From Caldilineae bacterium (GTDB taxonomy: Bacteria > Chloroflexota > Anaerolineae > J102), in assembly GCA_011176555.1 (NCBI GenBank), contig DUEF01000242.1, positions 1-6,295 on the forward strand: a stretch of 6,295 bases of DNA, read 5' to 3'. Positions within the stretch are counted from its first letter, which is position 1, and each line of letters begins with the position of its first letter. A program made the translations under genes and the position numbers. Shown piece by piece: positions 1 to 6,227 of this stretch. Below the pieces are notes generated by a model that saw nothing but the letters and a program-made list of their open reading frames with translations, had not been told where the DNA came from and searched no databases.

Positions 1-14
1 GATTGCGCAACACC

Positions 15-45
15 CCCTCCCACGCTCCCTCCCTCCCACGCTCCC
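15..45. repeat. Two-copy tandem repeat, 16-bp period, in the leader of asd
   Basis: The 15-mer CCCTCCCACGCTCCC occurs at 15-29 and again at 31-45, separated by one T. The + strand of this leader is almost entirely pyrimidine up to the asd start codon. As a result there is no purine-rich Shine-Dalgarno site in front of asd. The repeat may be a small intergenic minisatellite; no function is evident. Confidence 0.7.
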
Positions 46-57
46 CCTCTCCCGATC

Positions 58-1110
58 ATGTCCCGAATTCCCGTCGGCATTCTCGGCGCTACCGGCGCTG
101 TGGGCCAACGTTTCATTTCTTTGTTGCATCATCATCCCTGGTTCGAGATTACCGATCTGCTGGCGTCCGAACGTTCGGCCGGCCGGCGTTATGGCGACGC
201 CGTGAACTGGGTGCTGGATTCTCCCCTGCCTCCCGCCATCGCCGATCTCCCGGTCAAGCTCACCCAGCCCGGCGAAACCGACGCCCGCGTGCTTTTCTCG
301 GCCCTGCCTTCGGGTCAGGCGCGGGAGTTGGAGCCAGCCTTTGCCGCGGCCGGGCACGCTCTTTTTTCCAACGCCTCTCCGCACCGCATGGACGCGGACG
401 TGCCCCTGGTGATCACCGAGGTGAACCCGGACCACCTGGACATGGTGCGGGTGCAGCAACGCCAGCGAGGCTGGGACGGTTTCATCGTTTGCAACGCCAA
501 TTGCACGACAACGCATCTGGTGGCGGCCCTGCACCCCCTGGAACTGGCTTTTGGCGTGGAAAAGGTGTTCGTGGCCACGCTTCAGGCCGCGTCCGGCGCG
601 GGTTATCCGGGCGTCCCCGCGCTCGACTTGATCGACAACGTCGTGCCGCATGATTACGGCGAGGAGCACAAGGTCGAGACCGAGCCCCGCAAGATCATGG
701 GCCGCTTCGACGCCGATCATTTTGTCGACGCCGATTTCACGATCAGCGCCCACTGTCACCGCGTGCCTGTGATCGATGGCCATTTCGAGGCGGTGTCGGT
801 CAGTTTTCGCAGCAAACCGAGCCGGGAAGAAATGATCGAGGCTTTTGTTTCTTATCGGCAATTGCCCCAGCAACTGGCCCTGCCCAGCGCCCCGGACCCG
901 GCCATCGTCGTGGTCGAGGGCATGTTCCGTCCCCAACCGCGCCTCGACCGCATGGCCGGGGCGGGAATGGCGACCGTGGTGGGCCGCATCAGGCCCTGCA
1001 ACATCCTCGACTGGCGCTTCAGCCTGCTCGGCCACAACACCATCCGCGGCGCGGCCGGCGGCTCCATCCTCAACGCGGAATTGATGGTGCATCAGGGAAT
1101 CATTGCGTAG
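58..1110 (+). CDS. asd: Aspartate-semialdehyde dehydrogenase, archaeal/fungal type
   Basis: This cytoplasmic enzyme (EC 1.2.1.11) reduces L-aspartyl-4-phosphate with NADPH to aspartate semialdehyde, the branch point to lysine/diaminopimelate, threonine and methionine. Visible in the 350-residue protein are the N-terminal Rossmann loop GATGAVGQRF (residues 10-19), the catalytic cysteine in NANCTTT (Cys149), the LQAASGAGYPGVP segment (175-187), GEEHKVETE (201-209), and CHRVPVIDGH (233-242), where Arg235 and His242 are the expected substrate-binding and acid/base residues. These signatures match the archaeal/eukaryotic subfamily (yeast HOM2-like) rather than the E. coli type. Length is normal for the family. 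The ATG at 58 places the Rossmann strand at residue 5, as expected; the frame is open to the left edge but holds no earlier ATG, GTG or TTG. No Shine-Dalgarno is visible. Malonyl-CoA reductase of some archaea is a close paralogue and the main alternative, but is much less likely in a bacterium. Confidence 0.93.
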   Translation: MSRIPVGILGATGAVGQRFISLLHHHPWFEITDLLASERSAGRRYGDAVNWVLDSPLPPAIADLPVKLTQPGETDARVLFSALPSGQARELEPAFAAAGHALFSNASPHRMDADVPLVITEVNPDHLDMVRVQQRQRGWDGFIVCNANCTTTHLVAALHPLELAFGVEKVFVATLQAASGAGYPGVPALDLIDNVVPHDYGEEHKVETEPRKIMGRFDADHFVDADFTISAHCHRVPVIDGHFEAVSVSFRSKPSREEMIEAFVSYRQLPQQLALPSAPDPAIVVVEGMFRPQPRLDRMAGAGMATVVGRIRPCNILDWRFSLLGHNTIRGAAGGSILNAELMVHQGIIA

Positions 1111-1125
1111 CAATCTTCATTGCCC

Positions 1126-1130
1126 AAGGA
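1126..1130 (+). promoter_or_regulatory. Ribosome binding site of the HAD-like gene
   Basis: AAGGA lies 9 bases before the ATG at 1140 and supports that start. It falls within the 29-bp gap after the asd stop codon. There is no terminator in this gap, which suggests co-transcription with asd. Confidence 0.7.
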
Positions 1131-1139
1131 AAACAGCTC

Positions 1140-2264
1140 ATGCCCCTCTGCACCCTCTCCGAACTGACCGGAGATTTCGTCGTCTATCGCAATCTGGAAC
1201 CGTACGATGCGCGCGTGCCCGGTGTGAGCGCGGCCTGGCGGGAAATGGGGCTGGCGGGGCCGCAGGTCGTGCGGAAAAGCGATCCCCTCTATCCCCAGGC
1301 GGCCAGGTGGATCCTGCAGCGCTTCCACGAGATCAACGCGCCCAAGACACAACTCGCGGAATTTTTGCTGATCGGGGACACCTTTGCCAACGATGGCGGC
1401 GCGTACTCGCGGCTGGCCGGGGCCACAGGTTGGCCGGGAGCGGCTTTCATCGGCAAAGATGCGCTGGCGGAACCCGTCCGGACTTCCTGGCAAGGCGATA
1501 TCTTTGTCGCCAACCGCTGGCAGGGGTTAGCACTCTGGTTGGAAGCGCTGCAAACGCGTGGATTGAAGCTGGACGAACGCACCGTCGTGATCGTCGATAT
1601 CGACAAAACGGCTTTCGGCGCTCGCGGACGTAACCACAGTCCCATCGACGTGGCGCGTATTCGAGCCATCAGCCAAACCGTGCGCCAGGCGCTGGGCGAC
1701 GATGCGGATATTCAGGCCTTCACCGAGATCTATCTCGAACTGAATCGACAGCAATACCACGATCTCACCGGCGACAATCAGGATTATCTGGCCTACATCA
1801 GCATCCTGGTCGGAGCGGGGACGGCGTCGATGGCGGCGTTGCGCCGAAGACATGCTGCGGGCGATTTGAACGACTTCGCCGCCTTCATCGCTTGGGTTCA
1901 ACCGGGCCGCGCGGCGATGCCCGCGGGCCTCGCCAGGCTCCACGACGCGGTGCTGGAGGCCTACCAGAGCAACGATCCCACACCCTTCAAGGACTTCCGT
2001 CGCAATGAATACCGCATGACCGTGGAAAACATGGGCAGCCTGCCCGATGACGCCGCCGCATCGAGGCGCGCAGCGGAAGAGATATGCCTCACGCGGGAGA
2101 TTTGGGACGCCTGCCGCTGGTTGCAGGCGCGGGGCGTCACCATCACCTCCTTTTCGGACAAACCGGACGAAGCCTGCGCCCCGGCCCCCGATCTGGCTGC
2201 ATCAGGTTATCGCGCGATTCACCACACGCCCACCCATTTGTTAGGCGATCCTCTCGATATTTGA
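1140..2264 (+). CDS. HAD-superfamily hydrolase-like protein with permuted motif order
   Basis: This is a 374-residue soluble protein without signal peptide or membrane segments. HAD enzymes are mostly phosphatases using an Asp nucleophile and Mg2+. All four HAD motifs can be seen, but in an unusual order. A motif III-like K-x-D-P (Lys46, in RKSDPLYPQAARWIL) comes first. Motif IV follows, LLIGDTFAND (Asp80, Asp85), 34 residues later. Then comes a typical HAD terminal strand and helix (GDIFVANRWQGLALWLEAL, 119-137). Motif I, VVIVDIDKTAFG, follows (nucleophile Asp153, Asp155, Thr157). A long, mostly helical stretch (about 165-325) comes next, of the size of a C1 cap. Motif II, VTITSFSDKPDEA (Thr336 or Ser337), is last. 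The protein ends 34 residues after motif II, so a conventional C-terminal half is absent there and appears to lie at the N-terminus. Phosphatase activity is inferred; the substrate is unknown. It sits 29 bp after asd and is probably co-transcribed, but no specific step in aspartate-family synthesis can be assigned. Confidence 0.75.
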   Translation: MPLCTLSELTGDFVVYRNLEPYDARVPGVSAAWREMGLAGPQVVRKSDPLYPQAARWILQRFHEINAPKTQLAEFLLIGDTFANDGGAYSRLAGATGWPGAAFIGKDALAEPVRTSWQGDIFVANRWQGLALWLEALQTRGLKLDERTVVIVDIDKTAFGARGRNHSPIDVARIRAISQTVRQALGDDADIQAFTEIYLELNRQQYHDLTGDNQDYLAYISILVGAGTASMAALRRRHAAGDLNDFAAFIAWVQPGRAAMPAGLARLHDAVLEAYQSNDPTPFKDFRRNEYRMTVENMGSLPDDAAASRRAAEEICLTREIWDACRWLQARGVTITSFSDKPDEACAPAPDLAASGYRAIHHTPTHLLGDPLDI

Positions 2265-2482
2265 TCTGGGCGCAGGGGGGCTCCGCTCTAACTAATTCTG
2301 AACGCACTCAACCAGTTTGCGGCGAGGGTGTGCGTCAAGGTTTTAGAAGAACAATTCTGCTCTGGCCAGGTCGCCACGTCATATCTGGCGGTTTTGGCAA
2401 ACCGATTGGAGCAAAGAACAGGCGCGCCCAAAAAACGACGCTCATCCCGGCGGCCAAAAGGGTAGATTTTATCGCTCATCCC
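2265..2482. other. Intergenic region without a supported gene
   Basis: I see no credible gene here. A 63-codon minus-strand reading frame (2288-2479) has no recognisable motif and no good ribosome site. The stretch holds several short palindromes: CTGGCCAG at 2362-2369, a GCCAG/CTGGC pair (2365-2369 with 2385-2389), a hairpin at 2389-2404 and GGCGCGCC at 2421-2428. There is no T-tract after any of them, so none is a convincing terminator for the upstream operon. It may be a decayed or repetitive intergenic element. Confidence 0.5.
2389..2404. repeat. Inverted repeat / compact hairpin
   Basis: CGGTTT (2389-2394) pairs perfectly with AAACCG (2399-2404) around a TGGC loop. It is the clearest structure in the gap between the two gene blocks. 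No T-run follows on either strand, so it is not a standard intrinsic terminator. Confidence 0.55.
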
Positions 2483-2491
2483 TGCTATACT
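2483..2491 (+). promoter_or_regulatory. Extended -10 promoter for the usp-ammB-ammA block
   Basis: TGCTATACT fits the extended -10 form TG-n-TATAAT with one mismatch. At 17-bp spacing the -35 position (2463-2468, TAGATT) is poor, as is common for extended -10 promoters. The predicted transcript start is near 2498, leaving a leader of about 58 nt before the usp start codon. Confidence 0.55.
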
Positions 2492-2529
2492 AAAATTGTG
2501 AAACAGACCCCCTGATCAACAATAACCTT

Positions 2530-2539
2530 CACTGCAGTG
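2530..2539. promoter_or_regulatory. Perfect 10-bp palindrome in the usp leader (possible operator)
   Basis: CACTGCAGTG is its own reverse complement. It lies between the predicted transcript start and the usp ribosome site (GAGG, 2545-2548). The position would suit a repressor or RNA-level control, but a 10-bp palindrome can arise by chance and no regulator is identified. Confidence 0.3.
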
Positions 2540-2555
2540 CTAGCGAGGTAGTGTC

Positions 2556-2975
2556 ATGTTTAAGACTATTCTTTGCGCCATAGATGGATCCGCCGCGACA
2601 GAACGCCAACTTCTCTATGTCATGCACTTCGGCAAAACGGAAAACGCCGCGTTGCATGTGGTTCACGCCTATCAACTGCCCGCGTACTACGCCGCCCAGG
2701 AGGGTTATGAAGCCCTGATCGCCGAATACCGACGGGTCGCACACCATGTCGTCGAAGACGCCTTGCATTACCTCAACGAAACAGGCGTTGAAGCAAGTGG
2801 TGATGCGATCGAAGGGGCGCCGGCTGAGGTCATTTTAGATGAAGCAAATCGCATCAACGCAGATCTCATCCTCATCGGCAGTCGCAACCCCACAGATGTC
2901 CACGAGATGTTCCTCGGCAGCGTCAGCCAACAAGTTCTGAACGCAACCAGAATCCCGGTGCTTGTCATTCCGTAA
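2556..2975 (+). CDS. Universal stress protein, UspA family
   Basis: This is a single-domain, 139-residue cytoplasmic Usp, the usual length for the family. The N-terminus MFKTILCAIDGS carries the conserved Asp (Asp10) after strand 1. The C-terminal segment has the nucleotide-binding signature from Gly108 to Ser122, GSRNPTDVHEMFLGS, followed by the last strand IPVLVIP. The consensus is G-2x-G-9x-G-(S/T); here spacing is exact but the second Gly is Asn111. Many Usp proteins of this pattern bind ATP, so binding is plausible but not certain with this change. The start is supported by GAGG at 2545-2548 and by the fit of the first strand. It is the first gene after the promoter near 2486 and is followed, after 82 bp, by ammB on the same strand. 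Its role is presumably stress-related regulation; partner unknown. Confidence 0.92.
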   Translation: MFKTILCAIDGSAATERQLLYVMHFGKTENAALHVVHAYQLPAYYAAQEGYEALIAEYRRVAHHVVEDALHYLNETGVEASGDAIEGAPAEVILDEANRINADLILIGSRNPTDVHEMFLGSVSQQVLNATRIPVLVIP

Positions 2976-3042
2976 CGTCGAAACGTCCCCACAAAGGAAA
3001 AACTATACGAAGTAAACATAACAACAATGGCCGTTGTCAAAA

Positions 3043-3048
3043 AAGGAG
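3043..3048 (+). promoter_or_regulatory. Ribosome binding site that decides the ammB start
   Basis: AAGGAG ends 9 bases before the ATG at 3058. The same frame could be read from a TTG at 3034, but that would place this strong site inside the coding region and leave the TTG without one, so 3058 is preferred. Confidence 0.85.
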
Positions 3049-3057
3049 TGTGATGCC

Positions 3058-3900
3058 ATGTCACTATTCGGAGCAAAACGCTCTCCCGCGTTGACCGCCC
3101 CTGTTCGTCCGGCAGCGGTGGCAGGCGCATTTTATCCAGCAGATCCCGGGGCGTTACAAACGAGCGTAAACACGTATCTTGAGCAAGCAACGCTTCCGCC
3201 GTTGAACGGAACCGTGCGCGCTGTTATCGCCCCTCACGCAGGCTACATCTACTCGGGCCCCGTGGCAGGCTACAGTTTTCGGGCCCTGAGCCTATCAACG
3301 CACCAAGAACACGTCGTTTTTCTCATGGGCCCTGCCCATTATGTTCCAGTCTCGGGTGTTGCCGTCGGATGGTATCAGGCGCTTAGCACGCCACTGGGTG
3401 AACTCCCCGTCGAAACCGAGCTTGTGGCGCAATTACTGGAGAAAGCCTCCGTTTTCAGCGAACGCAACGACGCACACGCCCCAGAACACTGCCTGGAAGT
3501 AGAGCTGCCATTTTTACAGAGTCTCAACAGCGCTCACCTTCGCATAGTTCCGCTCCTTTTTGGACAAGTGCCCCCTGAGCGCGTGGTGGAAACGCTCACT
3601 CCTTATCTCCGGGATGATCCAACCTCCCGCCTTGTCATTAGCTCTGACCTTAGTCACTTCCACGCGTATGGGCATGCTAAGCGCATCGACATGGCCTTAC
3701 TCGACGCTATCGTCCGCCGGGACATGTCTACGGTCGCACGCGGCGAGGCCTGTGGGCGTATCCCCATCCTCACCCTGATGCTAATAGCCGAACGCCTGGG
3801 CTGGCAACCACACCTGTTGGACTACAAAAACTCTGGAGACACCGCCGGCGATCGCCAACGCGTCGTCGGATACGGCGCAATCGCCTACACGGAAGCATAG
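3058..3900 (+). CDS. amrB: AmmeMemoRadiSam system protein B (MEMO1-like)
   Basis: This 280-residue soluble protein of the Memo family is related in fold to class III extradiol dioxygenases; its bacterial function is unresolved. Family marks are present throughout: AVAGAFYPADP (20-30), APHAGYIYSGPVAG (58-71), GPAHYVPVSG (91-100), PEHCLEVELPF (142-152), SSDLSHF (195-201), GEACGRIPI (229-237) and the C-terminal DYKNSGD...VVGYGAIAY (255-277). His60, His94 and Cys232 correspond to the residues that line the metal site of human MEMO1 (His49, His81, Cys244). His144, Asp197 and His200 are further conserved residues near that pocket. All candidate ligands are intact, so the protein looks functional. 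The stop codon is 4 bp from the start of the AMMECR1-domain gene, a pairing typical for the family. The usual third member, a radical-SAM enzyme, is not in the window. Third codon positions are visibly less GC-rich than in asd. Confidence 0.93.
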   Translation: MSLFGAKRSPALTAPVRPAAVAGAFYPADPGALQTSVNTYLEQATLPPLNGTVRAVIAPHAGYIYSGPVAGYSFRALSLSTHQEHVVFLMGPAHYVPVSGVAVGWYQALSTPLGELPVETELVAQLLEKASVFSERNDAHAPEHCLEVELPFLQSLNSAHLRIVPLLFGQVPPERVVETLTPYLRDDPTSRLVISSDLSHFHAYGHAKRIDMALLDAIVRRDMSTVARGEACGRIPILTLMLIAERLGWQPHLLDYKNSGDTAGDRQRVVGYGAIAYTEA

Positions 3901-3904
3901 AGCC

Positions 3905-4531
3905 ATGTCCGCACAACACTCTCCCCTTTCCGACATCGATCTCACAGCCGAACAGATCGAGCTACTACTGCAGATCGCACGCACGGCGCTAACAAAAAGC
4001 ATCGCAGGCGACCAGCAGTGGCGTCCCGACCTGAAATCTCTCCCCGACCGCCTGCGTGCGCACGGCGCCTGCTTCGTCACGCTCTACACCGATGGCGCGC
4101 TACACGGCTGCATCGGCTCGGTTGACCCCGTCTTGCCCCTCGCCCACGATGTGGCAAAAAACGCCATCAGCGCCGGGCAGAACGATCCTCGCTTCCCACC
4201 CCTCACAGCCCCAGAGCTGGACCGTACCGCCATCGAGATTTCCATCTTGTCACCAATGCAAAGGGTGCTCTTTCACGACATCGAGGATCTCATTGCACAA
4301 ATCCGGCCGGGTGAAGATGGCGTACTGGTCGAGAGAGGATGGAATCGGGGCTTACTGCTGCCCCAGGTCTGGGATAAAATCGCAGACCCGTACGAATTTC
4401 TCGGCCATGTCGCCATGAAAGCATACGCCAGCATCGACATCTACGACGACCCCGATGCGGAAGTCTACACTTTTCAGGTTTATCACTTCACCCAGCCTGC
4501 GCCGCAAGCTTCTGCGCACCAACCAGAATAA
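3905..4531 (+). CDS. amrA: AmmeMemoRadiSam system protein A (AMMECR1 domain)
   Basis: This is a 208-residue soluble protein consisting of one AMMECR1 domain. Visible motifs are the AMMECR1 signature region LHGCIGS (66-72; usually LRGCIG), NDPRFPPL (93-100), the strand IEISILSP (110-117) and GLLLPQVWDKIADPYEFLGHVAMKA (149-173, the conserved LLLPQV helix region). The family's biochemical activity is not firmly established. The protein co-occurs with Memo and a radical-SAM enzyme in bacteria and archaea, which suggests a shared pathway in radical or metal-dependent modification. It starts 4 bp after amrB, so translation is probably coupled; the best ribosome site is GGAAG at 3891-3895 inside the end of amrB. 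The Arg-to-His change in the signature is unusual. The last 13 residues, rich in Pro, Gln and Ala, look like a disordered tail. Confidence 0.92.
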   Translation: MSAQHSPLSDIDLTAEQIELLLQIARTALTKSIAGDQQWRPDLKSLPDRLRAHGACFVTLYTDGALHGCIGSVDPVLPLAHDVAKNAISAGQNDPRFPPLTAPELDRTAIEISILSPMQRVLFHDIEDLIAQIRPGEDGVLVERGWNRGLLLPQVWDKIADPYEFLGHVAMKAYASIDIYDDPDAEVYTFQVYHFTQPAPQASAHQPE

Positions 4532-4579
4532 CCTTTCATCCCCCACGCCATCAAACCCTTCCTTCATCCCACTCACACT

Positions 4580-4587
4580 AAAAGGAG
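4580..4587 (+). promoter_or_regulatory. Ribosome binding site of the acyl-CoA synthetase
   Basis: AAAAGGAG ends 6 bases before the ATG at 4594, a strong site. The 62-bp gap after amrA holds neither a hairpin nor an evident promoter, so read-through from the upstream genes is likely. Confidence 0.8.
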
Positions 4588-4593
4588 CCTGCA

Positions 4594-6165
4594 ATGCTGA
4601 ACCTGTCTATCCTGCTCGAATCCAGCGCAAAAGATTACCCCGGCAACACCGCAGTCATCTTCAATGACCGCAAATTCAGTTACGCTGAACTGAACGGCGC
4701 CGCCAATATGTTCGCCAACGCCCTGAGCAAGTTGGGCATTGGCAAGGGCGACAATGTGGCATTGATGATGCCCAACCTCCCCTATTTTCCCATCGCCTAC
4801 TACGGCATCCTGAAAACAGGCGCCACCGTCGTGCCCTTCAACGTGCTCTTCACCGCCCGCGAGGTGGCTTATCACCTCAAAGACAGTGACGCCGTGGCGT
4901 TGGTGGGCTTCGCCATGTTTGCCGAACCAGCTTACGGCGGATTCCAACAGGTTGATTCCTGCAAAACCCTGATCGTGGGAAGCGCCGACCCCGCCCAGCC
5001 ATTCAGCCATGACGATGAAAACGTCCATGACTTCAACCAGTTTTTGGGCATGGGCGGCTCGCCCGTTTTCGACACCGTACAAACCAGTTCTAACGATACA
5101 GCCGTCATTTTGTACACATCTGGCACCACGGGCAGCCCCAAAGGCGCTCAACTAACCCACAGCAACATGGTGATGAACGCCCTGGGCAGCGTTGAATTGG
5201 TTAGCGCTACGCCGAAAGATGTAGCCATGGCGACACTGCCCTTGTTCCATTCATTCGGACAAACCGTGATTATGAACATGGCCTTCCGGGCAGGAGCAGC
5301 CATCACCCTGTTGCCGCGCTTCACCCCGCAAGAAGCACTTGGCATCATGGAGCGAGACGATGTCACCATCTTCGCCGGCGTCCCCACCATGTACTGGGCC
5401 ATGTACGCTTACCCCACAGCCGAAGAAGAATTCGACATGAAAAAAATCGCCGACACCCTCCATACCGCTGTCTCGGGCGGCTCGGCGATGCCCGTCGAAC
5501 TCATGCGCAATTTCGAAAAACGTTTTACGGTCCCCATCCTGGAAGGCTATGGCCTCAGCGAGACTTCCCCGGTGGCCAGCTTCAATGTGCGTCGCAAACC
5601 ACGCAAACCCGGCTCGATCGGCCTTCCCATCTGGGGCGTGCAAATGGCGCTGGTGGATGACAACGACAACTTCATTCCCCAACCGACGAAAGAGGGCGAA
5701 TTTAGCGACGTGGGCGAAGTTGTCATTCGCGGTCACAATGTCATGAAGGGTTACTACAAACGCCCGGACGCCACCGCCAGCGTCATGACAAAAGATTGGT
5801 TCCACACCGGCGATCTGGGTCGGGTGGATCATGAAGGCTACTACTTTATCGTTGACCGCAAAAAAGAGATGATCATCCGCGGCGGATTCAACGTCTATCC
5901 CCGAGAGATCGAGGAATACTTGATGACTCACCCCAAGGTTTCTCTGGTCGCGGTCAAAGGCGTGCCTGATGACAAGCTGGGCGAAGAGGTGAAAGCTTAC
6001 ATCGTCCTGAAGGAAGGTGAAAGCGCCACGGCCGAAGAGATGATCGCATTTTCCAAAGAAGGGCTGGCTGCGTACAAATACCCGCGCCAGATCGAATTCC
6101 GTTCCGAATTGCCGATGACGGCCACCGGAAAAATCCTCAAACGGGCGCTGGTAGACGAAGACTAA
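4594..6165 (+). CDS. AMP-forming acyl-CoA synthetase (fatty-acid-CoA ligase family)
   Basis: This 523-residue soluble ANL-superfamily enzyme activates a carboxylic acid with ATP to an acyl-adenylate and transfers it to CoA. The order of motifs is complete: the phosphate-binding loop YTSGTTGSPKG (174-184), LPLFHSFG (215-222), AVSGGSAMP (292-300), the adenine-binding GYGLSET (318-324), HTGDLG (404-409; Asp407 binds ribose), the hinge DRKKEMI (421-427), GGFNVYP (430-436) and TATGKILKR (509-517) with the catalytic Lys513. Length and the full C-terminal domain indicate an intact gene. The sequence most resembles medium/long-chain fatty-acid-CoA ligases, but chain length or an aromatic substrate cannot be read from sequence alone. 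It lies 62 bp after amrA on the same strand, and is followed by a strong terminator, making it the last gene of the possible usp-amrB-amrA-ligase unit. Confidence 0.95.
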   Translation: MLNLSILLESSAKDYPGNTAVIFNDRKFSYAELNGAANMFANALSKLGIGKGDNVALMMPNLPYFPIAYYGILKTGATVVPFNVLFTAREVAYHLKDSDAVALVGFAMFAEPAYGGFQQVDSCKTLIVGSADPAQPFSHDDENVHDFNQFLGMGGSPVFDTVQTSSNDTAVILYTSGTTGSPKGAQLTHSNMVMNALGSVELVSATPKDVAMATLPLFHSFGQTVIMNMAFRAGAAITLLPRFTPQEALGIMERDDVTIFAGVPTMYWAMYAYPTAEEEFDMKKIADTLHTAVSGGSAMPVELMRNFEKRFTVPILEGYGLSETSPVASFNVRRKPRKPGSIGLPIWGVQMALVDDNDNFIPQPTKEGEFSDVGEVVIRGHNVMKGYYKRPDATASVMTKDWFHTGDLGRVDHEGYYFIVDRKKEMIIRGGFNVYPREIEEYLMTHPKVSLVAVKGVPDDKLGEEVKAYIVLKEGESATAEEMIAFSKEGLAAYKYPRQIEFRSELPMTATGKILKRALVDED

Positions 6166-6191
6166 CACATCCCGACCATTTTTCTGTTCCC

Positions 6192-6226
6192 CGACCGCGC
6201 TGCATAGCCCGTAGCGCGGTCGTTTT
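6192..6226 (+). terminator. Intrinsic (Rho-independent) terminator after the acyl-CoA ligase
   Basis: CGACCGCGCT (6192-6201) pairs perfectly with AGCGCGGTCG (6213-6222). One or two further pairs (G-U, C-G) can close the loop to 7 nt. TTTT follows directly at 6223-6226. The hairpin begins 26 bases after the stop codon. On the minus strand no T-run follows, so it acts in the + direction only. Confidence 0.9.
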
Positions 6227-6227
6227 G

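Noticed and set aside
3..653. 216-codon + strand frame overlapping the start of asd
   Set aside because: Its translation is Arg/Pro/Gly-rich and low in complexity, as expected for a shifted frame in GC-rich DNA, and asd covers the region with clear motifs.
2255..2264. GDPLD at the very end of the HAD-like protein read as a truncated motif IV, implying a broken gene
   Set aside because: GDTFAND at 79-85 has the right flanking strand, spacing from Lys46 and following helix, while GDPLD is shorter than the motif. No continuation in any frame downstream shows a HAD C-terminus.
2288..2479. 63-codon minus-strand frame in the main intergenic gap
   Set aside because: There is no motif, no ribosome site and no typical protein composition. 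It may reflect a repeated element rather than a gene.
2084..2515. 143-codon + strand frame running from the end of the HAD-like gene into the gap
   Set aside because: It overlaps the HAD motif II region in another frame and its translation is basic and featureless, so it is not supported as a gene.
3004..3009. TATACG as a -10 element for a separate amrB promoter
   Set aside because: There is no TG extension and no -35 at a fitting distance. Four matches in an AT-rich spacer are not enough.
3021..3037. ACAAC/GTTGT inverted repeat before amrB
   Set aside because: A 5-bp stem with a 7-nt loop and no T-run is too weak to call a terminator or riboswitch.
3034..3057. N-terminal extension of amrB from a TTG start
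   Set aside because: The strong AAGGAG at 3043-3048 fits the ATG at 3058 and would be inside the coding region if the TTG were used.
5251..6168. 305-codon open frame on the minus strand opposite the acyl-CoA ligase
   Set aside because: It is the antisense shadow of a gene with every ANL motif. Its translation shows no domain and there is no ribosome site at its start.
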